A stretch of DNA of 64,000 nucleotides. It comes from Acutalibacter muris (GTDB taxonomy: Bacteria; Bacillota; Clostridia; Oscillospirales; Acutalibacteraceae). The stretch spans positions 3,162,001-3,226,000 of the forward strand of contig NZ_CP021422.1 in NCBI RefSeq assembly GCF_002201475.1, written 5' to 3'. Made by a program: the position numbers and the translations under genes. The notes under the pieces are model-generated. The model was not told the DNA's origin, ran no database searches, and worked only from the letters and a program-made list of their open reading frames with translations. This document shows, one piece after another, positions 1 to 7,879 of this stretch (the first letter of the stretch is position 1; every line of letters begins with the position of its first letter).

Positions 1-10
1 CTCCTTCCTC

Positions 11-955
11 TTAGAATAGCGCGCTGTCCGGGTCTACCTTGCGGGTAACCAGGTTAGTCCCCATGACCAAAATGAAGCCCAGCAAAGACTGCAGGAAGCC
101 CGCCGCAGAGGACCTGCCCACGTCGTTGAGCTGTAAAAGCCCCCGGTACACATATGTATCGATAGTATTCGTCACATCAAAGAGCATACCATTGTTCATG
201 GGCACCTGGTAGAACAGGCCGAAGTCTGAATAGAACATACGGCCAATGGCCATGATGACCAGTGTGATGATAGTGGTCTTTAGGCAAGGCAGGGTCACAT
301 ATTTAATCTGCTGCCAAGTGGAAGCCCCGTCGATCACCGCGGCCTCATAGTAGGAGCCGTCTATGCCAATGAGGGTGGCGAAGTATAGAATGGAGGAATA
401 GCCGAAGCCTTTCCACAGATTGATAAACACCAAAATAAACGGCCAGTATCTGGGCGTAGAGTACCAGCTGATGGGCTCTATACCCAAAGGCTCCAAAATG
501 GAGTTATTGATAAAGCCGCTGTCTGAGCTTAAAAACGCAAAGGCCAGGTAGCTCACCACAGTGATAGAGAGCAGGTAGGGGATCAAGATGCAGGTCTGGT
601 AGAGCTTGAGCGCCTTGGTTCGGATCTGCTCCAGCAAAATGGCGATTATAATGGCGACCACATTTCCCAAAATGATAAACACCAGGTTGTAGCAGATGGT
701 GTTGCGGAAAATAATGAACGCGTCGTCCGTTTTAAATAGGAAGGAGAAGTTGCTCAGCCCACACCAGGGGCTGTTAAATACGCCCACATTGTAATTGATC
801 TTTTTGAAAGCGAATGTAAGGCCAATCATGGGCATGTAGTTGTTTATCACCAGATAAGCCAGCCCAGGCAGCATGAGTGCGTAAAGAGGCAGGTATTTTG
901 CGAAAAAGCCTTGCCGTTTTGCCCTATTTTTTAAGGAGGAGGCGGGTTTTGCCAT
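11..955 (-). CDS. ABC sugar transporter permease, LplB/YteP type
   Basis: Inner-membrane permease of a CUT1-type carbohydrate ABC importer; 314 aa, the usual length for the LplB branch. After a short basic N-terminus (KNRAKR) several hydrophobic segments are visible, and a permease EAA loop (YYEAAVIDGASTWQQI) lies near residues 203-218, where the ATPase docks. It follows the solute-binding lipoprotein gene on the same strand, separated by 153 bases that hold a strong stem-loop. Bases 1-10, read leftward, contain GAGGAAGGAG, a ribosome site for a further gene outside the window, expected to be the partner LplC-type permease. No ATPase gene is seen here; this class usually shares a genome-wide MsmX-type ATPase. 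The family is clear; the substrate is inferred from the neighbouring GH32 enzyme and esterase. Confidence 0.93.
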   Translation of the reverse strand: MAKPASSLKNRAKRQGFFAKYLPLYALMLPGLAYLVINNYMPMIGLTFAFKKINYNVGVFNSPWCGLSNFSFLFKTDDAFIIFRNTICYNLVFIILGNVVAIIIAILLEQIRTKALKLYQTCILIPYLLSITVVSYLAFAFLSSDSGFINNSILEPLGIEPISWYSTPRYWPFILVFINLWKGFGYSSILYFATLIGIDGSYYEAAVIDGASTWQQIKYVTLPCLKTTIITLVIMAIGRMFYSDFGLFYQVPMNNGMLFDVTNTIDTYVYRGLLQLNDVGRSSAAGFLQSLLGFILVMGTNLVTRKVDPDSALF

Positions 956-1027
956 TTTCTTTTCACGGTTCCTTTCTTCATCCCGGAAAAACGCTCTGAT
1001 GGGCGCAAAACCGGGCCTTATGATACG

Positions 1028-1061
1028 TATAGGCAGATAAAGCGATGCTTATCTGCCTATA
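1028..1061 (-). promoter_or_regulatory. Intercistronic stem-loop between binding protein and permease
   Basis: A perfect 13-bp stem (TATAGGCAGATAA / TTATCTGCCTATA) with an 8-base loop lies 48 bases after the binding-protein stop. No T-run follows, so it is unlikely to be a full terminator. Such stem-loops in transporter operons typically protect the upstream mRNA or allow partial termination, giving more binding protein than permease. That role is inferred from position. Confidence 0.7.
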
Positions 1062-1108
1062 TCGCAAGGTTCACTTTATCTCATTTTCGGCAATCCATGA
1101 AATATAAA

Positions 1109-2662
1109 TCATTTGCCCAGGAACTCGTCCAGCTGCTCCTGACGGGCGGCGATAATCTCGTCAATGCCGGCGGCTTTCAGGTCCTCCTGGAACTTCGCCA
1201 GGGTGGCGTCGAAGTCCTCCACAGAACCGGCGGCCAAGGGGTTGGCATACTGATTGACCACGTTGGTGCAAGCGGAAACCGCGTCGGAAACACCGGTCAG
1301 GTCAAACTGACAGCCAAAAGCTTTTGACTGCTTGGCGCTGGCATTGGCGTTCAGCAGCTGGTCAAAGTAGTCGGCGGGATACTCAAAGGGAATGGAGAGG
1401 GTGGAGTTCTGGTTCGCCCAGGAGTAGCCCAAGCACCAGCCTACCGTGGTGATGTCCTGACCGTCCACATAGGTGGCGGTGCCATCCTCCAGCACCTGAT
1501 AGTGCTGGCCCTCAATGCCGTTGATCAGCAGGTTCTCCACGTCGGCGTCGGTAGAAAGCAGGTACAGCAGGCCGGCGGCTTTCTCAGGATTCTTGGTGGC
1601 GGGGTTAATGCAGCCATAAGCGCCGGGTGTTACCGCGACAGTGTCCTCATAGATCTGCAGGGAAGCGCAGTCCACACCAAAGTTGCTGCTGGACCAGATG
1701 CCGTTCATCTCGGCACTGAAGTGGCCCGCGAAGCAGCCGAAGCACTTGCCGGTGGGGATGAAGTCCACGGGGGCTTCGGTGGAGTTCAGCAGGTCAGGCA
1801 TATAGATGCCCATCTCTTTCCACTTCTTGAAGTAGCTTACCAGCTCGGTGTAATACTCGCTCTCATAGTAGTTTATGACCGTCTCATCCTGGCCCATATT
1901 GCCCAGCACGCCCAGCTTGTTGCCATCGCCCAAACTGTCCACGCGGCTGTCGCCGATGTTGGGCGCGCCGTTGTTCGGCCCGATGATGGGGGTGTCGGGA
2001 TATTTGTCATGAACCTTCTGGAACAGCTCGGTCAGCTTTTCCAGGTTGATCTTGTCGCCATTCTTATAGTCGAACTCCTCGGCTATGTCGGCGCGGATGG
2101 TGAAGCAGGGCACAGAAGCCTGGTCCAGCAGACGGCCCACGCCGTACAGCTTGCCGTTAATGCGGCCGGACTCGTACACGTTCTCGCCCAGAGCCTTCTT
2201 CATCTCCTCGGCATAGGGCTCCATAAGGCTGTCCAGCTCCATGGCCTGGCCCTGGCTGGCTACGTTTACAAAGCTGGTGCCAATGCCGGCATAGAAAACG
2301 TCCAGGGTGTCGTCGCCGCCAGCCAGCAGCAGGTTCATCTGCTGAGTCGCGTTGCCGATCTCAATGGTGATGATCTCCACATTGCAGCCGATCTTCTCGC
2401 GGGTAATCTTGCTGAGAGCGGCCTCAATGTCGGCAGTGTCGGCGGGGGTGGCGCCGCAGGTAACCATCAGGCTGATGGTGGGAACGTCCCCGTCGTCCGT
2501 GCTGGTCTTGGAATCTTCGCCAGAAGCTTCTGAGCTGTCGTTCTTGCTGGAAGTGCTGTTGTCTCCGCCGGCGGTGGAGCTTTCATTGTTGCCACCACAA
2601 GCTGCGAACAGGGTAACAACAAGAGTCAGAGCCAGCAGGAGTGCGAAAATGCGTTTCGTCAT
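1109..2662 (-). CDS. Extracellular sugar-binding lipoprotein of ABC importer
   Basis: Family 1-type solute-binding lipoprotein, 517 aa, with a lipoprotein signal peptide: basic start, hydrophobic stretch and lipobox FAAC with Cys22. A Ser/Thr/Asp/Glu-rich linker (about residues 24-60) precedes the binding domain. The start at 2662 is preferred over an upstream TTG/GTG-type extension to 2812 because AGGAGG lies just before it, and the promoter -10 at 2803-2808 would place an upstream start in the operator. It is the first gene of the transporter operon, followed by the LplB-type permease. A consensus promoter and a candidate LacI-family operator lie upstream, so expression is probably controlled by the adjacent LacI protein. 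Ligand unknown; an oligosaccharide is expected. Confidence 0.93.
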   Translation of the reverse strand: MTKRIFALLLALTLVVTLFAACGGNNESSTAGGDNSTSSKNDSSEASGEDSKTSTDDGDVPTISLMVTCGATPADTADIEAALSKITREKIGCNVEIITIEIGNATQQMNLLLAGGDDTLDVFYAGIGTSFVNVASQGQAMELDSLMEPYAEEMKKALGENVYESGRINGKLYGVGRLLDQASVPCFTIRADIAEEFDYKNGDKINLEKLTELFQKVHDKYPDTPIIGPNNGAPNIGDSRVDSLGDGNKLGVLGNMGQDETVINYYESEYYTELVSYFKKWKEMGIYMPDLLNSTEAPVDFIPTGKCFGCFAGHFSAEMNGIWSSSNFGVDCASLQIYEDTVAVTPGAYGCINPATKNPEKAAGLLYLLSTDADVENLLINGIEGQHYQVLEDGTATYVDGQDITTVGWCLGYSWANQNSTLSIPFEYPADYFDQLLNANASAKQSKAFGCQFDLTGVSDAVSACTNVVNQYANPLAAGSVEDFDATLAKFQEDLKAAGIDEIIAARQEQLDEFLGK

Positions 2663-2770
2663 AATTTTACCTCCTAAAGTATGTTTTACGGCCTGCTTTT
2701 TATTTTCAAGCCGCAATTGTCTCCTCCCATTTGGGAGGAGACAGGAAAGAGCGCTCTTTCCTGGTACCAT

Positions 2771-2798
2771 TTGCGCAAACGTTAAACTTAATGCGCAA
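2771..2798 (-). promoter_or_regulatory. Candidate LacI-family operator
   Basis: The segment just downstream of the -10 contains TTGCGCAA (2771-2778), a second TGCGCAA (2792-2798) and a central AAACGTTAAA with the CG core typical of LacI-family operators. It would overlap the transcription start, a repressing position. The assignment to the neighbouring LacI protein is inferred. Confidence 0.5.
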
Positions 2799-2802
2799 GA
2801 TA

Positions 2803-2831
2803 AATATAGCACGGCACTAGCAAAATGTCAA
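2803..2831 (-). promoter_or_regulatory. Promoter of the sugar-transport operon
   Basis: TTGACA (2826-2831), a 17-base spacer and TATATT (2803-2808) on the minus strand, about 140 bases before the binding-protein start. A near-perfect sigma-A promoter. Confidence 0.85.
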
Positions 2832-2977
2832 TAGGTTTTTTGCTTTTTCGACCAACTTTTAGTATCTATTCTCCTTTAAATGTGAAAAAAATGGGAATCG
2901 ATATAGAAATACGCTGTAAGATTCACGTCGAATCGCGCAACCGATTGTCGTATCTCGCGGAAATTTGGCGCAAAAAA

Positions 2978-3001
2978 GCGGGACAGCCGAGGCTGTCCCG
3001 C
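2978..3001 (-). terminator. Rho-independent terminator of the LacI gene
   Basis: An 11-bp GC-rich perfect stem with a 2-base apex; on the minus strand it is followed by TTTTTT (complement of 2972-2977). It separates the regulator from the transport operon, which has its own promoter. Confidence 0.85.
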
Positions 3002-3015
3002 AAATTTCGCTGCAT

Positions 3016-4008
3016 CTATCTAATAACGCTTGCCCCCGGCCCGGAGCTGTTCCGCCGCAGGAAAGCCACCGGCAGCACCGAACGATCCGGCACCATTTTG
3101 CCCTCAATACGCTGCAGCAGAATATCCACTGCCAAGCTGCCCATCTCACGGATAGGCTGCACCACCGTGCTAATTCCGCAGTAGTCGGAAAGATCGATTC
3201 CGTCAAACCCCACCACCACCAGCCGCCGCAGCTTTTCCCGCACGCTGCCCAGGCAGTTGATAAGCCGGGCGGCAAGCACGTCACTAGTGGCAAAAATGCC
3301 GTCCGGCTGCGGCCCTCCCTGGAAAACCGCAGCGATATCATCGCTTAGCCCCTCCGCGAACAAGTCCTCCGCGCCGATAAAATAGGTCCCGGCGTCCAGC
3401 CCCAACCGGCCGCACTCCTCCAAAAACCCCTGATAGCGCAGATAAGACGGCAGATATTCTGAAACTTGGTTGCCAAACAGCAGCACGCGCCGACAGCCGC
3501 TTTCTGCCATCTCTCGGGCAACCAGCGCCCCGCCCTTGTAGTTGTCGCAGGAAACCGACGGGATGTCCGGAATGGTCCGCTCAATGCTCACAATAGGGAA
3601 ATCGTTTTTAAAATAGCTGGCCGCCTCCTCGATCCGGCTGCATATCATCACGCCCGCCACATTATTGGCGCATAACATGGAAAAGCTCTCCATCTCCCGC
3701 TGAGGGTCCTGTCCCGAAGTGCAGAGCATTAGCTTATAGCCTGCGCGGTAGCTGGCCTGCTCAATGGAATCCGTCAGCTTGCTGAAGAACGGATGGGCGA
3801 TATACGGCACAATAAGCCCCAGCAGATGGCTGTTTTTGTTGGAGAGCGACCGGGCCATCTCGTTGGGAAAATAGTTCAGCTCTTTCACCGCCTGGAACAC
3901 CTTGTCTCGAGTCTCCTGACTGATCGCGCCCCGGTTGTTCAGCACCCGGGATACCGTTGTCACAGATACGCCCACTTTGGTTGCCACATCTTTTAAGGTA
4001 GCCAACAA
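3016..4008 (-). CDS. LacI-family transcriptional regulator
   Basis: 330-aa LacI/GalR repressor. The N-terminal helix-turn-helix is textbook (LKDVATKVGVSVTTVSRVLN, about residues 5-24), with the hinge around NEMARSLSNK, followed by a periplasmic-binding-like effector domain (GLIVPYIAHPFFSKL; SCDNYKGG). The start is a TTG at 4006-4008 with GGGGTG upstream. It has its own promoter at 4065-4093 and its own terminator, and sits between the esterase and the sugar-transport operon, so it most likely controls these genes in response to a sugar. Effector unknown. Confidence 0.93.
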   Translation of the reverse strand: MLATLKDVATKVGVSVTTVSRVLNNRGAISQETRDKVFQAVKELNYFPNEMARSLSNKNSHLLGLIVPYIAHPFFSKLTDSIEQASYRAGYKLMLCTSGQDPQREMESFSMLCANNVAGVMICSRIEEAASYFKNDFPIVSIERTIPDIPSVSCDNYKGGALVAREMAESGCRRVLLFGNQVSEYLPSYLRYQGFLEECGRLGLDAGTYFIGAEDLFAEGLSDDIAAVFQGGPQPDGIFATSDVLAARLINCLGSVREKLRRLVVVGFDGIDLSDYCGISTVVQPIREMGSLAVDILLQRIEGKMVPDRSVLPVAFLRRNSSGPGASVIR

Positions 4009-4064
4009 TTATCACCCCAAAAACGGCCCGCGCCAAAATGTCCCAGACCGAAAATCCTAATTAT

Positions 4065-4093
4065 ATAATAATACACATCTTTAAATTTGTCAA
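4065..4093 (-). promoter_or_regulatory. Promoter of the LacI gene; rest of the gap to 4295 is empty
   Basis: TTGACA (complement of 4088-4093), 17-base spacer, TATTAT (complement of 4065-4070). The remainder of the gap between the regulator and the esterase terminator is AT-rich, and I see no gene or clear motif in it. Confidence 0.75.
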
Positions 4094-4294
4094 TCGCCTA
4101 AAACCTCGAAGACTAGAGCCTGCCCACACAAAGTAATTCTACCCATCTTTTCAGCGGATTTTGCCTGGTTCCGCATGAAAAAGAACTTCAAGAATCACGA
4201 GACCATAAAACCTCCCGATTCCTGCACTTTTTGTCTGAAACCCGATAAATCCTCTTTGAAAATCTGAATATCCCACTTGCATGAACAGGCTCTG

Positions 4295-4320
4295 AAAAAG
4301 GGACGATACACCGCCCCTTT
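4295..4320 (-). terminator. Terminator after the esterase gene
   Basis: On the minus strand GGGGCG, a 6-base loop and CGTCCC (one G-U pair) form a stem at 4300-4317, followed by TTTTT (complement of 4295-4299), 10 bases after the esterase stop. Confidence 0.7.
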
Positions 4321-4326
4321 TTCCCT

Positions 4327-5502
4327 TTATTTAAAGATCAGCTGCGCGAAGTCCCGCAGGCACTCCCGCCACACGTTCCACTCGTGTTCCCCAATATAAA
4401 TCTTCTCGATATGGGCCTTACTCTCACCGGGTGCCAGACCTTTCTCTGCAAACAACTCCCCGTCACGCTTAAAGCTGTCCAGCGCTACAAAATCCGTATC
4501 GCCGCAAGCCCGGAAGAACACCTTGAAATCTTGCTCAAACTTCTCCTTATTGTCCAACTCCGCCAGGTGGGGGCTGTTCTGATAGCGTCCCTTATGCGAA
4601 GCGACAAAACCGCTGAACACGCCTGCGTAGCCAAACAGCTCCGGATGGCTGAGCGTGGTAACGCTGGTCTGCATGGAACCCATGGAAAGTCCGGCCATGG
4701 CCCGGTCCCATTTGCTCGTACGCACACGGTAGCGGGACTCGATAAAGGGAAGGCAGTCCTGAAGGAGTACATCGGTCAGCTTTTCAATATCCAGCACCCG
4801 CAATCCGTCCTCTACCTTTTGCACCATGCCGTTATTCATCACCACAATGCAAGGCGCCGCTTTCCCTTGGGCAATCAGGTTATCCAGGATGAAGTTGGCT
4901 CGGCCCTGGTGCACCCAGCACTGCTCGTTCTCGCCGTGGCCATGCTGCAAATACAATACCGGGTATTCCTCCCGGCCGCCTTTCATGTAGCCAGGGGGCG
5001 TATAGACCAGACAGCTTCTGACACAGCCGGCCACCTTGGAGGGGTAGTATTCCTGGGTCACAGAGCCGTGTGGCACCTCCTCCCGGTATAGGAAGAAATC
5101 CCGATCCGGCTGGGGGATGTCCGCGTAGTTGATGGGCCTGGACGCACCAAAACCGATAGGTGCCATGGGGTTCAGCACCTCCGCGCCGTCCACATAGAAC
5201 GCTACCGGGCAGAAGCCGCCTGTGCCGCCCTCTACCACAGCGGTCCAAAGGCCGTCAATATCTTTCTCCAACTCATAGCGCTGGCGGTGGACTTCTGCTG
5301 AAACGGAAGCCGCTTGTGGCGCAAGAAAGCTAAGGACCATCTTGCCGTCCTCTGTTACACAAATTCCAGGCGGCAGAGGCTTTCCCTCAAAGGCCAGAGC
5401 AGTGCCCGCCTCTTTCCCCAGAGGCAGCTGGGGGTCAAAACTGGCGGACGTGTCGGTGATAGCACAGTTCAGTTTCGCAGATGGATAGATGTTCTCGGTC
5501 AT
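4327..5502 (-). CDS. Carbohydrate esterase family 1-like esterase with N-terminal Ig-like domain
   Basis: 391-aa alpha/beta-hydrolase of the esterase D / feruloyl esterase type. Residues about 40-115 look like an E-set (CBM48-like) domain (MVLSFLAPQAASVSAEV ... DIDGLW), as in bacterial feruloyl and acetyl-xylan esterases. The catalytic domain follows: oxyanion region YLQHGHGENE, nucleophile GLSMGS near residue 270, catalytic His in GEHEWNVW near the C-terminus. No signal peptide is seen, so it should act in the cytoplasm on imported oligosaccharides. It lies downstream of GH32 on the same strand (155-base gap) with its own ribosome site (AAAAGAGGT). It probably removes acyl groups from imported glycans; the exact ester is unknown. 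Confidence 0.82.
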   Translation of the reverse strand: MTENIYPSAKLNCAITDTSASFDPQLPLGKEAGTALAFEGKPLPPGICVTEDGKMVLSFLAPQAASVSAEVHRQRYELEKDIDGLWTAVVEGGTGGFCPVAFYVDGAEVLNPMAPIGFGASRPINYADIPQPDRDFFLYREEVPHGSVTQEYYPSKVAGCVRSCLVYTPPGYMKGGREEYPVLYLQHGHGENEQCWVHQGRANFILDNLIAQGKAAPCIVVMNNGMVQKVEDGLRVLDIEKLTDVLLQDCLPFIESRYRVRTSKWDRAMAGLSMGSMQTSVTTLSHPELFGYAGVFSGFVASHKGRYQNSPHLAELDNKEKFEQDFKVFFRACGDTDFVALDSFKRDGELFAEKGLAPGESKAHIEKIYIGEHEWNVWRECLRDFAQLIFK

Positions 5503-5657
5503 GTTCCGTTACCTCTTTTCTATTTTTATAAGATTTGAAAGCACTTAATTTATAGCGGATTTGTGCTGTGAAAGCGATTGCCGCCAGTCGTGCCCAAACG
5601 CGGGCGCAGGAGGTCTTCACTCCTATCAGCTGTAGACCAGAACTATACGCGGCTGCG

Positions 5658-7334
5658 CTATGAGCCAGCGGGGGCCTCCTCACTCCACATATTCCCCAGC
5701 CGGTGCAGCTCCAGGTCAATTCCTATCCCCGCCTCCAAATATACCGGGCGGAGGGAGATATCGTTCGGATCCAAGATCGCCGCGATTGCCATACCGAAGC
5801 GCCCCTCGTTGGCAAACACCTCGACAGAACAGCGGTCCGTGACTACTCGCAGATCCAGCTCCTCCCCCACCGGACCGATGTCATAGGCCCCCACAGGAAG
5901 CAGAAGTCTGCCGGTATTCGGGTCGTAGACAATTAGCATACCCCGCACCGAAATAGCGATCAGCTTGCCCGGCTTCACCGTAAATCGAAAACGGATATCC
6001 ATGGCCTCGCCCAAATATTGGCTCGGGATCCGTTCAATCTCTTCCAGGCCCCGGTTTTTGAATTCAAAGGTATTCTCATACAAGGCTCCCACCTCCTGAA
6101 TCGGCTGCTGAAACAGCCTTGGACCCTCCTCCGTGGTGCGTAAGGTAAGTTCCACAGGCAGGCTCGCGCAGCTCACGAACGGCCCGCTTTTCGGACAAAC
6201 CCGCACCCAGGCCATTTGAACCACCCGGCCCTCCGGCGCGCCGGTAAAGGTTTGGGCGGCATAGCCGCCAGGCGAACGGAGAGAATCGCTGTAGGCCGAA
6301 TACGCCCTGTGGCTGGGACCTTGCACCGCGTCGGTCTCCGGCACAAAATGCCGCCCATGAAAGCGGCCGACCAGGTAGCTGTCCGTAGACCCCCATAGCA
6401 CCCATTTTACCTGTCCGGGGTCCCCCTCCAGCGGAAGCGCAAACAGGTCCGGACACTCCGCCGCACCACGGATATGCAGCTCGTCCCCTTGCTCCCAATG
6501 CAGCAGGTCATCCGAATATAAGATCATATACCGGTCATTGTCCAGGAAAATCGCCATTGCCCAGCATTCCCCGGTCCACACCACCTTGGGGTCCCGGTTC
6601 ATAAAGGAGAGATTGGGCACAATGGGGTTGCCGGGATACTTTTCAAAGCTCCGCCCCCCGTCGGTACTCACGGCTACGGCGATCTCAAAGGACCGCCCCC
6701 GGCTCCAACGGGTCTTGCTGCCGGCCGGCGTATAGAACAGAAATATCGGCGGCTCTCCCCCCACTCCCAGGCCCGAGGTATTGTCCACATCCACCACCCC
6801 GCCCCCGGAATACATCCGCCCGGTTTCGTCAGGCAGCAGAGCATACGGCAGCTCGCGCCAGTGTATCAGGTCGCGGCTCACCGCATGAAGCCAGTGTGTG
6901 TTGCCTGCCGAAAAGCCATAAGGGTTCAACTGGGCAAAATAGTGGTATTCCCCTCTATGGTAAAACAGTCCGTTGGGATCGTTCATAAAGCCGCGCATAG
7001 GCGTGAAATGGGCCAGCGGCCGCTCCGGCTCTTGATAAAGCGCCGCGTCCCTCGTTCGATCGGAAACCTCCAGCAGCTCCAGCAGGCGCTCCTCTCCGCC
7101 CTCCAGCCGCAGCTCCAGCTCCTGTCCGGCGTAGCGCTCCAAATAGAGGACGCCCCACGCCCGTGGCTTTTCCGAAAGGCTTAGCTCGTATTCCTCTAGC
7201 AGTCGGCCGTTTTGGTACAACCCTAAATACTGGATAGTCCCCGGAGCAGGAAACCACCCCTTCTGGTCGGCCAAAGGCAGCAGGAGATATTTTCCGCTGG
7301 CCTTGATTCTTCGTGTTGTCATTATAATTGCCAA
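5658..7334 (-). CDS. Glycoside hydrolase family 32 (fructosidase/sucrose hydrolase)
   Basis: GH32 beta-fructosidase of about 555 aa, no signal peptide, so intracellular. The three catalytic motifs are present: MNDPNG (nucleophile Asp), NRDPK (transition-state Asp) and AECPD (acid/base Glu). About 100 N-terminal residues precede the propeller, and a beta-sandwich domain (VEVFANEGRFG) closes the protein, as usual. The start is uncertain: TTG at 7332-7334 or ATG at 7320-7322; a small stem (GCGGT/ACCGC) separates the AAGGAG ribosome site from either. A consensus promoter lies at 7413-7441. With the esterase and ABC importer it suggests use of sucrose or fructo-oligosaccharides. Confidence 0.93.
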   Translation of the reverse strand: MAIIMTTRRIKASGKYLLLPLADQKGWFPAPGTIQYLGLYQNGRLLEEYELSLSEKPRAWGVLYLERYAGQELELRLEGGEERLLELLEVSDRTRDAALYQEPERPLAHFTPMRGFMNDPNGLFYHRGEYHYFAQLNPYGFSAGNTHWLHAVSRDLIHWRELPYALLPDETGRMYSGGGVVDVDNTSGLGVGGEPPIFLFYTPAGSKTRWSRGRSFEIAVAVSTDGGRSFEKYPGNPIVPNLSFMNRDPKVVWTGECWAMAIFLDNDRYMILYSDDLLHWEQGDELHIRGAAECPDLFALPLEGDPGQVKWVLWGSTDSYLVGRFHGRHFVPETDAVQGPSHRAYSAYSDSLRSPGGYAAQTFTGAPEGRVVQMAWVRVCPKSGPFVSCASLPVELTLRTTEEGPRLFQQPIQEVGALYENTFEFKNRGLEEIERIPSQYLGEAMDIRFRFTVKPGKLIAISVRGMLIVYDPNTGRLLLPVGAYDIGPVGEELDLRVVTDRCSVEVFANEGRFGMAIAAILDPNDISLRPVYLEAGIGIDLELHRLGNMWSEEAPAGS

Positions 7335-7412
7335 TGCGGTACAAAACCCGCGAAAAGCGGACCGCTCCTTTCCTTTTATTCGTTACCTTGACAGGCAATC
7401 TCGTTGAGTTTC

Positions 7413-7441
7413 AGTATACGGCAATACTTCCAATATGTCAA
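7413..7441 (-). promoter_or_regulatory. Promoter of the GH32-esterase genes
   Basis: On the minus strand TTGACA (7436-7441), 17-base spacer, TATACT (7413-7418). Confidence 0.8.
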
Positions 7442-7631
7442 TCGTTTTCCTAAAATTTTTTCAGTTATTTATGCGCGGCTTTTTGAGGTTGCTTCTCTAT
7501 ATATCAAATAATACAGCAAAAACACACAGTTTTAACCTCTATATTTTATCAAAATCACAGCATATCCCTCTACCTTGCTTCACGATGGTTCCTACATAAA
7601 AGTCAACCGATTTTTCTTTTATCCGGCGGTG
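7442..7631. other. AT-rich gap between divergent promoters
   Basis: 190 AT-rich bases between the leftward GH32 promoter and the rightward MATE promoter. I see no gene, operator-like palindrome or RNA structure here. Confidence 0.5.
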
Positions 7632-7660
7632 TTGACTATAAAATAAGTTTTCGCTATAAT
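7632..7660 (+). promoter_or_regulatory. Promoter of the MATE transcript
   Basis: TTGACT (7632-7637), 17-base spacer, TATAAT (7655-7660). It would start a transcript about 210 bases ahead of the MATE gene, covering the short reading frame at 7676-7879. Confidence 0.75.
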
Positions 7661-7675
7661 TACAAATAGACAAAA

Positions 7676-7879
7676 ATGCAGCCGCCATATCACTTAAAAA
7701 GCAATCGCAGCATAAGGGGGACGGGCCTGGACGGACATCCCCAGCGCATAGAGACATGGGTCGCGGCAATTCCAGAGGTTTTCGGTGAAAGGCTGGGTCT
7801 GGCGGAAATCAGCTACGAAAATGTGGCCCCGAAGCCGAAAAACCGGCGCAGAACTTTGCGAGAACAGGAGGAACTATGA
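7676..7879 (+). CDS. Short reading frame overlapping the MATE start, unknown
   Basis: 67 codons ending in TGA that overlaps the MATE ATG (ATGA). The first 20 or so codons look non-coding and the ATG has no ribosome site. The last 45 (GHPQRIETWVAAIPEVFGER... ending LREQEEL) look more like real protein, and could be the tail of a deleted gene whose stop codon still couples to MATE. I do not recognise it. It may equally be chance leader sequence. Confidence 0.25.
   Translation: MQPPYHLKSNRSIRGTGLDGHPQRIETWVAAIPEVFGERLGLAEISYENVAPKPKNRRRTLREQEEL

Noticed and set aside
1502..2533. 343-codon plus-strand frame opposite the sugar-binding lipoprotein
   Set aside because: No ribosome site, no recognisable domain, and the minus strand is an unambiguous lipoprotein.
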